Below, one piece after another: positions 1-6,965 of a stretch of DNA of 14,672 nucleotides. The notes beneath the pieces were generated by a model. It saw nothing but the letters and a program-made list of their open reading frames with translations, was not told where the DNA came from and ran no database searches. Positions within the stretch are counted from its first letter, which is position 1, and the number at the start of each line of letters is the position of its first letter. A program made the translations under genes and the position numbers. This stretch comes from Actinomycetota bacterium (lineage in GTDB: Bacteria > Actinomycetota > Acidimicrobiia > Acidimicrobiales > AC-25): NCBI GenBank assembly GCA_005888395.1, contig VAXF01000049.1, positions 1 through 14,672 on the forward strand, given 5' to 3'.

Positions 1-520
1 TGCCGATGTTGGCGTTGACCTTCACGAGGAACCCGCGCCCGATCACCATCGGCTCCGACTCGGGATGGTTGACGTTGGAGGGAAGGATGGCGCGGCCGCG
101 TTCGATCTCGTCGCGCACGAGCTCGGGGCTGACACCCTCGCGCACCGCGACGAACTCCATCTCGGGCGTGATCTCCCCGCGGCGGGCGTAGTGCAGCTGC
201 GTCACGCAGCGCCCCGGCGCGGCGCGCAGCACGCGCGCCTGCTCCGGCGCGGTCACCGTTCCGGCCCGCCCGGCGGCGCGCCCGTCGTCACGCGCCGACA
301 CCTGCCGGCCCTCGACCTCCTCGACGTCGCCGCGTGCCAGCACCCACGGCCGGCGCAGCGGTGGCAGGCCCTCGCCCGGATCGCCGCCCGGCCCGCTGGT
401 GTCGTAGAGCCGGACGGGCTCGTTCGGTGGCTCGAGCGCCACTTGGGCGAAGGGCACCCGCACGTCGGGCCGGTTCCCCTCGACGTAGATCTTCCGACGG
501 GTGACGGTGGTCTGTGCCAT
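1..520 (-). CDS. thiC: Phosphomethylpyrimidine synthase ThiC, N-terminal part (runs off the left edge)
   Basis: ThiC is the radical-SAM enzyme that turns aminoimidazole ribotide into hydroxymethylpyrimidine phosphate, the pyrimidine half of thiamine, in the cytoplasm. About 173 codons are present. Seen: a KIYVEG-RPDVRVP segment near residue 10, an RLYDTSGPGGDP segment, GLPPLRRPWVLARGDVE, then MEFVAVREG and LPSNVNHPESEPMVIGRGFLVKVNANIG at the window edge. These match the ordered conserved blocks of the ThiC N-terminal half. The catalytic barrel and the C-terminal CxxC-type iron-sulfur motif lie outside the window, so activity cannot be judged. The ATG at 518-520 is chosen because AGGGAG (525-530 on the reverse strand) lies five bases upstream and a TPP riboswitch immediately precedes it. 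Expression is therefore expected to fall when thiamine pyrophosphate is plentiful. Identification is very secure. Confidence 0.96.
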   Translation of the reverse strand, partial: MAQTTVTRRKIYVEGNRPDVRVPFAQVALEPPNEPVRLYDTSGPGGDPGEGLPPLRRPWVLARGDVEEVEGRQVSARDDGRAAGRAGTVTAPEQARVLRAAPGRCVTQLHYARRGEITPEMEFVAVREGVSPELVRDEIERGRAILPSNVNHPESEPMVIGRGFLVKVNANIG

Positions 521-524
521 GTCG

Positions 525-607
525 CTCCCTTCGCCGGCATTACCCGGATCAGGTTCGGCGGGTCGGGCTCACGCCCCTCTCAGCCTCTAACAGGCTCCCC
601 GGTCTGG
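525..607 (-). promoter_or_regulatory. TPP riboswitch (THI element) upstream of thiC
   Basis: Read on the reverse strand this carries the hallmark TPP aptamer blocks in order. CGGGGAGCC opens it. A five-pair P3 stem (AGCCT/AGGCT) follows, then the pyrimidine-sensing GAGA, then an optional P3a hairpin (GGGC, GTGA loop, GCCC). Next come CCCG, which can pair with the opening CGGG as P2, the block GAACCTGATC, and CCGG-GTAATG-CCGG, which forms the pyrophosphate-sensing arm. It ends in GCGAAGGGA. The terminal AGGGAG is also the thiC Shine-Dalgarno, five bases from ATG, so ligand binding probably blocks ribosome access directly. No separate terminator is visible between aptamer and start codon. The P1 closing stem is weak on inspection. 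The family call is secure; the mechanism is inferred. Confidence 0.95.
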
Positions 608-617
608 TGGTTGCCCG

Positions 618-624
618 TACCCTA
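618..624. promoter_or_regulatory. Candidate shared, symmetric -10 region of a divergent promoter pair
   Basis: The short motif TACCCTA reads as TACCCT rightward (618-623) and TAGGGT leftward (624-619). Both fit the actinobacterial TANNNT -10 pattern. Rightward, nine bases separate it from the GTG at 633, which would give a leaderless or near-leaderless mRNA. Leftward, a start near 612 would place the whole TPP aptamer in the 5' leader of thiC. No convincing -35 hexamer is seen in either direction. This is inferred from spacing and motif only. Confidence 0.45.
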
Positions 625-632
625 ACCCGCGA

Positions 633-1259
633 GTGGACGACCGGTTGCTGCAGGTGGCGCGCGACGCCATCGGGTTCATGCCCGACGACGAGGGCCTCGC
701 GCTCGAGCGCGCCGGCGCCGAAGCGGCCCGCGGCGGGCTCCCGCTCCTCGAGGTCGGTACCTACTGCGGCAAGTCGAGCGTGTACCTCGGTGCCGCCGCT
801 CGCGACGCCGGTGTGCTGCTCTTCACCGTCGACCACCACCACGGCTCCGAGGAGAACCAACCCGGTTGGGAGTACCACGACGAGCGCCTGGTCGACCCGC
901 GTACCGGCCGGCTCGACACGCTTCCGTTCTTCCGGCGCACGATCGTCGACGCCGGCCTCGAGGACACGGTCGTCGGCATGGTCGGACGGTCCGCGGCGGT
1001 GGCCGCCGCGTGGCGCACGCCGCTCGGCCTCGTGTTCATCGACGGGGGCCACAGCGAGGAGGCGGCCCACGCCGACTACGAGGGCTGGGCGCCGCACCTC
1101 GCCGGCGGCGGCCTGCTCGCGATCCATGACGTGTTCCCCGATCCCGCCGACGGCGGCCAGGCGCCGTTCCACGTGTACGAGGGGGCCCTGGCCTCGGGCG
1201 GGTTCCGTGAGCTCGAGGGGCTCGGGTGCGGCAGCCTGCGCGTCCTGAGGAAGCGTTAG
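633..1259 (+). CDS. Class I SAM-dependent methyltransferase (Methyltransf_24-like)
   Basis: A 208-residue Rossmann-type methyltransferase; substrate unknown. Seen: LPLLEVGTYCGKSSVYLG, the SAM-binding motif I in the form used by the Methyltransf_24/CmcI-like group, at about residues 36-53. Further on is VDHHHGSEENQPGWEYHD, then the late motif LVFIDGGHSEEAAHADYEGW and a GGGLLAIHDVF strand that usually positions substrate and metal. The GTG at 633 is the only plausible start. No Shine-Dalgarno precedes it and a candidate -10 lies nine bases upstream, which points to leaderless translation. The gene ends four bases before the cyclase start, so the two are probably co-transcribed. Homologues are annotated only as methyltransferases and the operon gives no substrate. 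The fold call is secure; the specific role is unknown. Confidence 0.85.
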   Translation: MDDRLLQVARDAIGFMPDDEGLALERAGAEAARGGLPLLEVGTYCGKSSVYLGAAARDAGVLLFTVDHHHGSEENQPGWEYHDERLVDPRTGRLDTLPFFRRTIVDAGLEDTVVGMVGRSAAVAAAWRTPLGLVFIDGGHSEEAAHADYEGWAPHLAGGGLLAIHDVFPDPADGGQAPFHVYEGALASGGFRELEGLGCGSLRVLRKR

Positions 1260-1263
1260 TCCT

Positions 1264-1843
1264 GTGATCGCCTGTCCCTCGTGTGGGGCGGAGAACCCAC
1301 CGGGCGCGCGCTTCTGCAGCGTGTGCGGCGCCTCCCTCGCGCCGGCGTGCCCCTCGTGCGCCTCCGAGGTACCCGCGACCGCGCGCTTCTGCCCCGAGTG
1401 CGGTCAGTCGCTGGGCGTCGCGGCGTCCGGCGAGGAGCGCAAGCTGGTCACCGTGCTCTTCGCCGACGTGGCCGGCTCGACCAGCATCGGTGAGCGCCTC
1501 GACCCCGAGCGCTTCAAGGCGCTCATGAGCGCGTACTTCGAGGCCATGCGCGAGGAGATCGAGGCCGAAGGTGGCACCGTCGAGAAGTTCATCGGCGACG
1601 CCGTGGTCGCGGCCTTCGGCGTGCCGGTCGCGCACGAGGACGACCCGTCGCGCGCCCTGCGCGCCGCGCTGCGCATGCGCGGCCGTCTCGGGCAGCTTCG
1701 TGACACGCTGACCGAGGCTGTCGACCTCGAGATCCGGATCGGCGTGAACACCGGCGAGGTCCTCGCCGTCACCACGCCGAGGCCGGGCGAGGCGATGGTC
1801 ACCGGCGACGCCGTCAACGTCGCCGCGCGCCTCGAGCAGGCAG
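1264..1843 (+). pseudogene. Zinc-ribbon class III adenylate/guanylate cyclase, 5' part of a frameshifted cyclase-ATPase gene
   Basis: The intact part is about 193 residues. Residues 4-46 hold two CxxC...CxxC zinc ribbons (C4, C7, C18, C21 and C29, C32, C43, C46). Then comes a class III cyclase catalytic domain: metal-binding D68 in FADVAGSTS, K108 and metal-binding D112 in EKFIGDAVV, and the transition-state pair N185 and R189 in VTGDAVNVAARLEQ. The family makes cAMP or cGMP from ATP or GTP. After LEQA the frame is lost. The same frame stays open to 2877, but that tail is a low-complexity Arg/Ala/Gly shadow of the ATPase. The domain end normally expected here, some 20-25 residues, is absent, so a deletion plus frame change is inferred. 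The GTG start has AGGAAG ten bases upstream. Whether the break is biological or an assembly error cannot be told from one sequence. Confidence 0.8.
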
Positions 1844-4777
1844 GTGGCCACGGTCGCCGTGAGGGGCAAGGCGCGACCGCTGCGCGCCTTCGAGCTGTTG
1901 GAGGCGGAGCCGGCGCCCGCCCGCGGCGTGCCCGGGCTCCGGGCGCCGATGGTGGGGCGCGACCGCGAGCTGGAGCTGCTGACGCTCCTCTACGACCGCG
2001 TGGTCGACGAGGGAATGCCCCACCTGGTCACGGTCTACGCGGATGCGGGCGTCGGCAAGAGCCGTCTCGTCGCCGAGTTCGTGCGTCGAGTCGATGCGCG
2101 CCAGCCGCCGCCCTCGCTGTTGCAGGGTCGATGCGTGCCGTACGGCGAGGGCATCACCTACTGGCCGCTCGCCGAGATCTTGAAGTTCGTCGTGGGCGCG
2201 CTCGACACCGATCCCGCCGACGTCGTCCTCGACAAGATCCGGCGGACGTGCTTCGAGCTCCTCACGCCGGAGGTCACCGCCGACCCGGTTCGTGCCACCG
2301 CGGCCCTCGCGTACACCGTCGGTGTCGAGGACCCGGACGTGGATGTACGCGGGTGGGCGCCGCGGCAGGTCAGGCTCGAGACCCATGCCGCGTGGCGCTC
2401 GTTCTTCTCCGCCCTGGCCGGGACGGGCCCGCTCGTGGTCGTGATCGAGGACATCCATTGGGCCGACGCCGCGCTGCTCGACCTGCTCGAGGAGATCGCC
2501 GACCGGGCGATCGGGCCGGCGCTCTTCATCTGCCCGTCCCGCCCCGAGCTCACGGGCCGGCGTCCCGGCTGGGGTGGCGGGCGCCGGAGCTTCACGAGCA
2601 TCCCCCTCCAGCCGTTGTCGAAGGTCGACGCCGACCGGTTGGTGACCATGCTCCTCGCCGTCGAGGAGCTCCCCGCGACGGTCCGCCAGCGGATCCTCGA
2701 CCGCGCCGAGGGCAACCCGTTCTTCCTGGAGGAGATCCTCCGCCAGCTGATCGACGAGGGGCTCGTCTCCCGCGTCGGCGACCGTTGGCGCGCGACCGGC
2801 GACATCGACGAGCTGCGGATCCCGGACACGGTCCAGGGTGTGCTCGCGGCTCGCATCGACCTGCTCGAACCGAATGAGAAGCGGGCGCTCCAGTGCGCGG
2901 CGGTCGTTGGGCGCGTGTTCTGGCCGGGTCCCGTGGCGGCGCTTCTCGACGGAGAGTCCGGCGACCTCGACGAGGTGCTCGACCGGCTGGAGGGACGCGA
3001 GCTCGTGTCGGCGCGCCTCGGGTCGTCGATCGGCGGCGAGCGCGAGTTTGTCTTCAAGCACGTCCTCACGCGCGACGTCGCCTACACGACACTTCCGCGA
3101 CGGGAACGACCGCACGCTCACGAACGCGTGGCCCGGTGGATCGAGGAGACCGCCGGTGAGCGCCGGCGCGAATTCGTCGAGCTCCTCGCCCACCACTACT
3201 CCGAGTCGTACCGGGAGGCGCGGGACGACGCCGGCGCCGATCCGGGCTTCGTCGAGGACGTGCGGGCGTGCGCATTCGACGCGCTCCTGCTCGCCGCGGA
3301 GGACGCCAAGAGCAAGCTTGCCCTGTCGAGGGCGCAGGAGTTGGCGCAGCAGGCGGTGGCGCTGGCCGCCGGGCCGCTCGAGCGTTCGGTGGCGTTGGAG
3401 GCGTTGGGCGACACGTTCAACCACGGCTACGCGGGCGACCTGGCGTGGCAGTACCTGCGCGACGCGGTCGACGCCCGGGTCGAGGCCACACCCGAGGACC
3501 GCCTGGCCATCGTCGGGCTGTGCGCCCGCGCCCTCGAGGTGCCGGCGCGCTGGCCCGGCTCGATGCGGTCGATCCCCAGCGAGGAGGCGCCGCGATACCT
3601 CGAGCTGGCCCGCGCCAACGTGAGCGAGGACGACAGCGAGGAGCTCGTCCGGCTGCTCACGGTCGAGGCGTTCTGGCCCTTCGGGTTCAAGGGCGTCCAG
3701 CCGTCCGGCGATACCACCGAGGAGCGCGAGGACGCACAAGCGGCCGGCGAGCGCGCCGCGGCCATGGCGCTGCGGCTCGGGCTTCCTCGACTGGCGTCGG
3801 CCGCGCTCGACGGCGTGTGCGCCGCTTACATCGGTCAGGGCCTGTACGGACCGGCGCGGTCCGTGCTCGACCGGCGCCTCGAGCTCCTCCCCGGCATCGA
3901 GGACCCCTGGGAGGTCGGGGACGTCTTCGCGATGGCCGCGTGGAACCGCTTCCACATCGGGCTCTACCGCGAGGCCGAGCAGTTCGCCGACGAGGGGTTC
4001 CGGCGCACGGTCGCCACGATGCCGGCCGTGGCCCTGCACAACGCGGCGTGGAGAGGGCTGGCGCGCTGCCGGCTCGGCGACTGGGACGGCTTCATGGAGG
4101 ACTTCGCCGTCCTGGAACAGTTCCTGGGCGAGCGCCGGGAGGCACCGCCGTCCTTCGCCATACGGCCGTTCGGTGCGGCGGCGTTCGTCCACGAGGCCCG
4201 GGGCGAGCGCGCCGCCGCCGACCGGCTCCTGGCGATGCTGGCGCGCCTCTATGACGACGAGGGCTACCCCAACGCCTCCGTGTCGCCCTGGGTCGCGCTC
4301 GTGGAGGCCCGGCGGGGCGAGTTCGTCGAGGCGCGGGCGCACGTGACGCTCGCGCACGCATGGCAGGGCCGCGGCCCGCAGAACCGGGGGCTTGCCCTCG
4401 AGGCGGCCTGCGACATCGTGGCCGCCCAGGGCGCCTGGGACGACACGCCCGACCTGCTGGCAGAGGCCCGCGCCCACGCCGCCGAAAGTGAGCTGGTGGC
4501 CCTGCCCTGCTACGCCGACCGGCTCGAGGGACGAGCGGCGCTCGCGAGTGGCGACGCCGTGTCAGCGGTCGGCGCCCTGGAACGGGCGCGCGACGGGTTT
4601 GCCGGGCTGGAGGCTCGGTGGGAGGAGGCGTGCACCGTGCTGGCGCTGGCGGAAGCGCTGTCAGCCGCCGGCCGGCGTGACGAGGCCAGCGCGTGTCTGC
4701 CGCGCGCGGTGGAGCTGTTCGAGCGCGTGGGTTCGCGGCGCGAGCTGGCCGCGGCCCGCGAGCTGGCGACCGGTTGA
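1844..4777 (+). CDS. AAA-type ATPase with C-terminal helical/TPR-like repeats, 3' part of the cyclase-ATPase gene
   Basis: About 977 residues, in a different frame from the cyclase part. It opens with VRGKARPLRAFELLEAEP, which is the usual last strand of the cyclase domain in cyclase-ATPase fusions; this is the main argument that both parts were one gene. The ATPase follows: MVGRDRELELL near residue 36, a P-loop ADAGVGKS (66-73; alanine replaces the usual first glycine, K72 is kept), Walker B VVVIEDIHWAD with D203, and the later AEGNPFFLEEILRQLIDEG and FKHVLTRDVAYTTL blocks typical of LuxR/cyclase-associated STAND ATPases. From roughly residue 440 the protein is rich in short amphipathic helices resembling TPR repeats. 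If translated alone it would need the GTG at 1844, which has only a weak upstream AGCAGG. Function is probably signal sensing coupled to the cyclase; the ligand is unknown. Confidence 0.82.
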   Translation: MATVAVRGKARPLRAFELLEAEPAPARGVPGLRAPMVGRDRELELLTLLYDRVVDEGMPHLVTVYADAGVGKSRLVAEFVRRVDARQPPPSLLQGRCVPYGEGITYWPLAEILKFVVGALDTDPADVVLDKIRRTCFELLTPEVTADPVRATAALAYTVGVEDPDVDVRGWAPRQVRLETHAAWRSFFSALAGTGPLVVVIEDIHWADAALLDLLEEIADRAIGPALFICPSRPELTGRRPGWGGGRRSFTSIPLQPLSKVDADRLVTMLLAVEELPATVRQRILDRAEGNPFFLEEILRQLIDEGLVSRVGDRWRATGDIDELRIPDTVQGVLAARIDLLEPNEKRALQCAAVVGRVFWPGPVAALLDGESGDLDEVLDRLEGRELVSARLGSSIGGEREFVFKHVLTRDVAYTTLPRRERPHAHERVARWIEETAGERRREFVELLAHHYSESYREARDDAGADPGFVEDVRACAFDALLLAAEDAKSKLALSRAQELAQQAVALAAGPLERSVALEALGDTFNHGYAGDLAWQYLRDAVDARVEATPEDRLAIVGLCARALEVPARWPGSMRSIPSEEAPRYLELARANVSEDDSEELVRLLTVEAFWPFGFKGVQPSGDTTEEREDAQAAGERAAAMALRLGLPRLASAALDGVCAAYIGQGLYGPARSVLDRRLELLPGIEDPWEVGDVFAMAAWNRFHIGLYREAEQFADEGFRRTVATMPAVALHNAAWRGLARCRLGDWDGFMEDFAVLEQFLGERREAPPSFAIRPFGAAAFVHEARGERAAADRLLAMLARLYDDEGYPNASVSPWVALVEARRGEFVEARAHVTLAHAWQGRGPQNRGLALEAACDIVAAQGAWDDTPDLLAEARAHAAESELVALPCYADRLEGRAALASGDAVSAVGALERARDGFAGLEARWEEACTVLALAEALSAAGRRDEASACLPRAVELFERVGSRRELAAARELATG

Positions 4778-4796
4778 CCGACCGAGGAGGAAGACG

Positions 4797-5219
4797 ATGG
4801 CAGAACGATCCGAGGTGGAACGGCTGGCCGGCGTGGAGCTGTTCACGGGCCTGACGCGCAAGGAGCTCCGGGTGATCGCCGGTCTGGCCAAGGCGCTCTC
4901 GTTCCCCGAGGGTGCGGTGGTGGCCGAGGAGGGAACACCCGGCGGTCGCTTCTTCCTGATCCTCGACGGCGAGGCCAAGGTCACCGTCGGGAACCGCACC
5001 CGACGCGTGCTCCGGGCCGGCGACTACTTCGGCGAGATCTCGCTCATCGACGGCCAACCCCGCTCGGCCACGATCGTCGCGGCGACGCCGCTCCGCACGC
5101 TGGCGCTCGCCGAGTGGAACTTCCGCTCGGCACTGCTCACCAACCCGGGCATCGCCCGCAAGCTGCTGGTCGAGCTGTGTCGCCGGCTGCGGTCGGCCGA
5201 GAGCTCCGTGACCGCCTGA
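4797..5219 (+). CDS. Stand-alone cyclic-nucleotide-binding domain protein (Crp/Fnr sensor fold, no DNA-binding domain)
   Basis: A 140-residue protein made almost entirely of one cNMP-binding beta-roll. Seen: VELFTGLTRKELRVIAGLA at the N-terminus, GTPGGRFFLILDGEAKV in the roll, and the phosphate-binding cassette GDYFGEISLIDGQPRSATIV with E80 and R89, the residues that normally hold the ribose and phosphate of cAMP or cGMP. The C-terminal helix ends at SVTA with no helix-turn-helix, kinase or channel domain. The ATG at 4797 is set by a strong GAGGAGGAAG ribosome site (4784-4793) and a start 19 bases after the ATPase stop. It lies directly downstream of the cyclase-ATPase, so it is a candidate receiver of the cyclase product. 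How it passes on the signal is unknown. Confidence 0.9.
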   Translation: MAERSEVERLAGVELFTGLTRKELRVIAGLAKALSFPEGAVVAEEGTPGGRFFLILDGEAKVTVGNRTRRVLRAGDYFGEISLIDGQPRSATIVAATPLRTLALAEWNFRSALLTNPGIARKLLVELCRRLRSAESSVTA

Positions 5220-5253
5220 CTCAGCGGCGCCGGGAGCGGTCGACGGTGAGCTC
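5201..5253. terminator. Imperfect inverted repeat across the convergent gene ends, possible bidirectional terminator
   Basis: Two nested arms, GAGCTC plus GACCGC (5201-5215) and GCGGTC plus GAGCTC (5236-5253), can pair around a 20-base centre that holds both stop codons. Internal bulges are unequal (three against six bases) and no T-run follows on either side, so it is not a classical intrinsic terminator. It is the only structure seen where the two transcription units collide. Confidence 0.3.
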
Positions 5254-6279
5254 GGAGGGCGCGACGCCGGCGGGCAGGCCTTCGCCGCGGAACAGGCTGG
5301 ACGTGGCGCCGTCACCGGTGAGGACGTGGGCCGCGAGCACGACGGCGGCGGCCGTCCAGGTGGTGCGTTCGTCCTCGGGGTAGTGGACGTCCATCACGTA
5401 GTTGTGGCCCGTCCAGTAGGAGGCGTCGCCGTCGCGCAGGTACTGCACCCAGTCGAAGAGACGGACCGCGTCGTCGTGGCGGCCGGCCAGATCGAGCGCG
5501 ATCACCAGCTCGCACGTCTCGGCGGCCGTCACCCACGGTTCGTCGGCCACGCACCTCACGCCCCGCCCCGGCACCACGAACGTGTCCCAGCGCTCGCCGA
5601 GGCGGGCACGCGCAGCATCGCCCGAGAGCACGCCGCCGAGCACCGGGTAGTACCAGTCCATCGAGAACCGGTCCTTGGGCTCGAAGCGGTCGGGCTCGTC
5701 GGTGAGGGCGCGCCCGACGGAATAGGCGACCGACCCCAGCGAGAGCTCCCAGTCGGGCCGCTCGCGTCCCAGGCGCTCGGCCGTCGCGATCGCGCAGCGC
5801 AGGCTCAGGTGGATGCACGACGACGACGTCAGCAGCGCGAACGCGCCCGGGCGCCCGTCGGCGTCGCGCGACCACGTGATCTCGCCGCCCGGCGTCTGCA
5901 GGTCGAGCACGAAGTCGACGGCCCGCTCGACGGTCGGCCACATCGCCTCGAGGAAGCCGAGGTCATCGCCGAGCAGGAAGTGGTGCCACACGGCGGTGGC
6001 CATGTACGCGGCGAAGTTGGCGTCGCGCGTGGGGTCCTCCACCGCGCCGTCGCGGTAGTAGAAGGCCCAGGCGCCCTCGGGCAGCTGGTTGGCGACCATC
6101 CACTCGTAGGCCCGCTCGGCCTCGTGGTGCCGCCCGCCGGCGGCGAGCGCCATCGCCGCCTCGAGGTGGTCCCACGGGTCGGCGTGTCCGTCGCGGAACC
6201 ACGGGATGCACCCGTCGCGCCGCTGGACCTCCGCGATGGTGTCGACAGTGCTGGCGAGCTGCCGCGGCGTGAGCGTCAT
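5221..6279 (-). CDS. (Alpha/alpha)-barrel protein of the type annotated as prenyltransferase / glucoamylase-like
   Basis: A 352-residue soluble protein, the last gene of the leftward block. Seen: repeated helical-hairpin segments with aromatic and acidic residues, including CIPWFRDGHADPWDHLEAAMAL near residues 23-44, a TRDANFAAYMATAVWHHFL helix, SSCIHLSLRCAIATAERLG, DEPWVTAAETCELVIALDLAG and YWTGHNYVMDVHYPEDERTT from residue 288. The pattern resembles six-hairpin glycosidase or terpenoid-cyclase toroids. Databases often label such proteins prenyltransferase, but no DDxxD-type prenyl diphosphate site was found, so that name should not be taken as function. The ATG overlaps the methyltransferase stop (ATGA), showing translational coupling. 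Its stop lies one base from the stop of the convergent cNMP-binding gene. A glycan-processing or binding role is inferred from the glycosyltransferase context. Confidence 0.75.
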   Translation of the reverse strand: MTLTPRQLASTVDTIAEVQRRDGCIPWFRDGHADPWDHLEAAMALAAGGRHHEAERAYEWMVANQLPEGAWAFYYRDGAVEDPTRDANFAAYMATAVWHHFLLGDDLGFLEAMWPTVERAVDFVLDLQTPGGEITWSRDADGRPGAFALLTSSSCIHLSLRCAIATAERLGRERPDWELSLGSVAYSVGRALTDEPDRFEPKDRFSMDWYYPVLGGVLSGDAARARLGERWDTFVVPGRGVRCVADEPWVTAAETCELVIALDLAGRHDDAVRLFDWVQYLRDGDASYWTGHNYVMDVHYPEDERTTWTAAAVVLAAHVLTGDGATSSLFRGEGLPAGVAPSELTVDRSRRR

Positions 6280-6965
6280 GGCTTGTCCAGGTAGGCGACG
6301 AGGCTCTTGCCGAGCACGGGATCGAGTGCTCGCTCGAGGGCGCGCACGGGGCGGGGCCGGTGGACGATGTCCCACACGAGGAACCGGTGGTAGAGGCGGG
6401 TGGGGAGGGCGTCGTCGCGCTGCGGACCGACGGCGCAGCGCACCCACCAGTACGGCGAGTGCAGCGCGTGCACGCGCGCCCAGCCGCGCACGCGCAAGCC
6501 GCAGGACCGCAGCTTGGCGGCCAGCTCGCCTCGGCGGTAGATGCGCACGTGGCCGCCCGGGACCGCAGGCGCGTGGTAGTCGTCGGAGAGCGCCCAGCAC
6601 ACCCGCTCGGGGAACCACGCCGGGACCGTCACCGCCATCGTTCCGCCCGGCCGCAGCACCCGGGCCAGCTCGGCCATGGCCCGCTCGTCGTCGGGTACGT
6701 GCTCGAGCACCTCGGCCGCGATCACGCGCTCGAAGCTGGCGTCGGCGAAGGGCAGCCGGCAGCCGTCGCCGTTGACTGCCCACGCGTGTTCCTCGCCGGC
6801 CAGCGCACCGGCCACGTCCTTGAGCTCGACGGCGTCGGCGTCGACAGCGACCACGCGCGCGCCGCGCCGGGCGGCCTCGAAGGCGTGACGGCCCGCGCCG
6901 CAGCCGAGGTCGAGGAGGCGGTCGCCGGTGCGCACCCCGAGCCGGTCGTAGTCGACGGTCAGCAA
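6276..6965 (-). CDS. Class I SAM-dependent methyltransferase (Methyltransf_11-like)
   Basis: About 229 residues. Seen: motif I RLLDLGCGAGRHAFEAARRG at residues 16-35, an acidic loop VVAVDAD, GDGCRLPFADASFERVIAAEVLEHV (motifs II to III) and ARVLRPGGTMAVTVPAWFPE, all standard for small-molecule or sugar/lipid methyltransferases. The C-terminal part (YYRRGEL-like, HALHSPYWWVRCAVG, YHRFLVWDIVH) probably shapes the substrate site. No ATG or GTG lies in frame before motif I except a GTG only six residues ahead of it, so the TTG at 6963-6965 is the best start, giving a seven-base overlap with the glycosyltransferase end. A Shine-Dalgarno is not evident; re-initiation after the glycosyltransferase is likely. 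The substrate is unknown; a glycan or polyprenyl-linked sugar is a guess from the neighbours. Confidence 0.85.
   Translation of the reverse strand: MLTVDYDRLGVRTGDRLLDLGCGAGRHAFEAARRGARVVAVDADAVELKDVAGALAGEEHAWAVNGDGCRLPFADASFERVIAAEVLEHVPDDERAMAELARVLRPGGTMAVTVPAWFPERVCWALSDDYHAPAVPGGHVRIYRRGELAAKLRSCGLRVRGWARVHALHSPYWWVRCAVGPQRDDALPTRLYHRFLVWDIVHRPRPVRALERALDPVLGKSLVAYLDKP

Noticed and set aside
253..540. Minus-strand open frame starting inside the riboswitch
   Set aside because: Its frame differs from ThiC and gives no recognisable protein; the ThiC frame from 520 carries all the conserved blocks.
65..625. Plus-strand open frame opposite thiC and the riboswitch
   Set aside because: Antisense to conserved ThiC blocks and to the TPP aptamer; no protein motif.
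1844..2877. Continuation of the cyclase frame beyond the break
   Set aside because: Composition turns abruptly to Arg/Ala/Gly-rich low complexity and it overlaps the real ATPase frame; it is open only because stop codons are rare at this GC content.
1814..4477. Long open frame (about 887 codons) on the minus strand opposite the ATPase
   Set aside because: Antisense shadow of a protein with clear Walker motifs; no domain pattern of its own.
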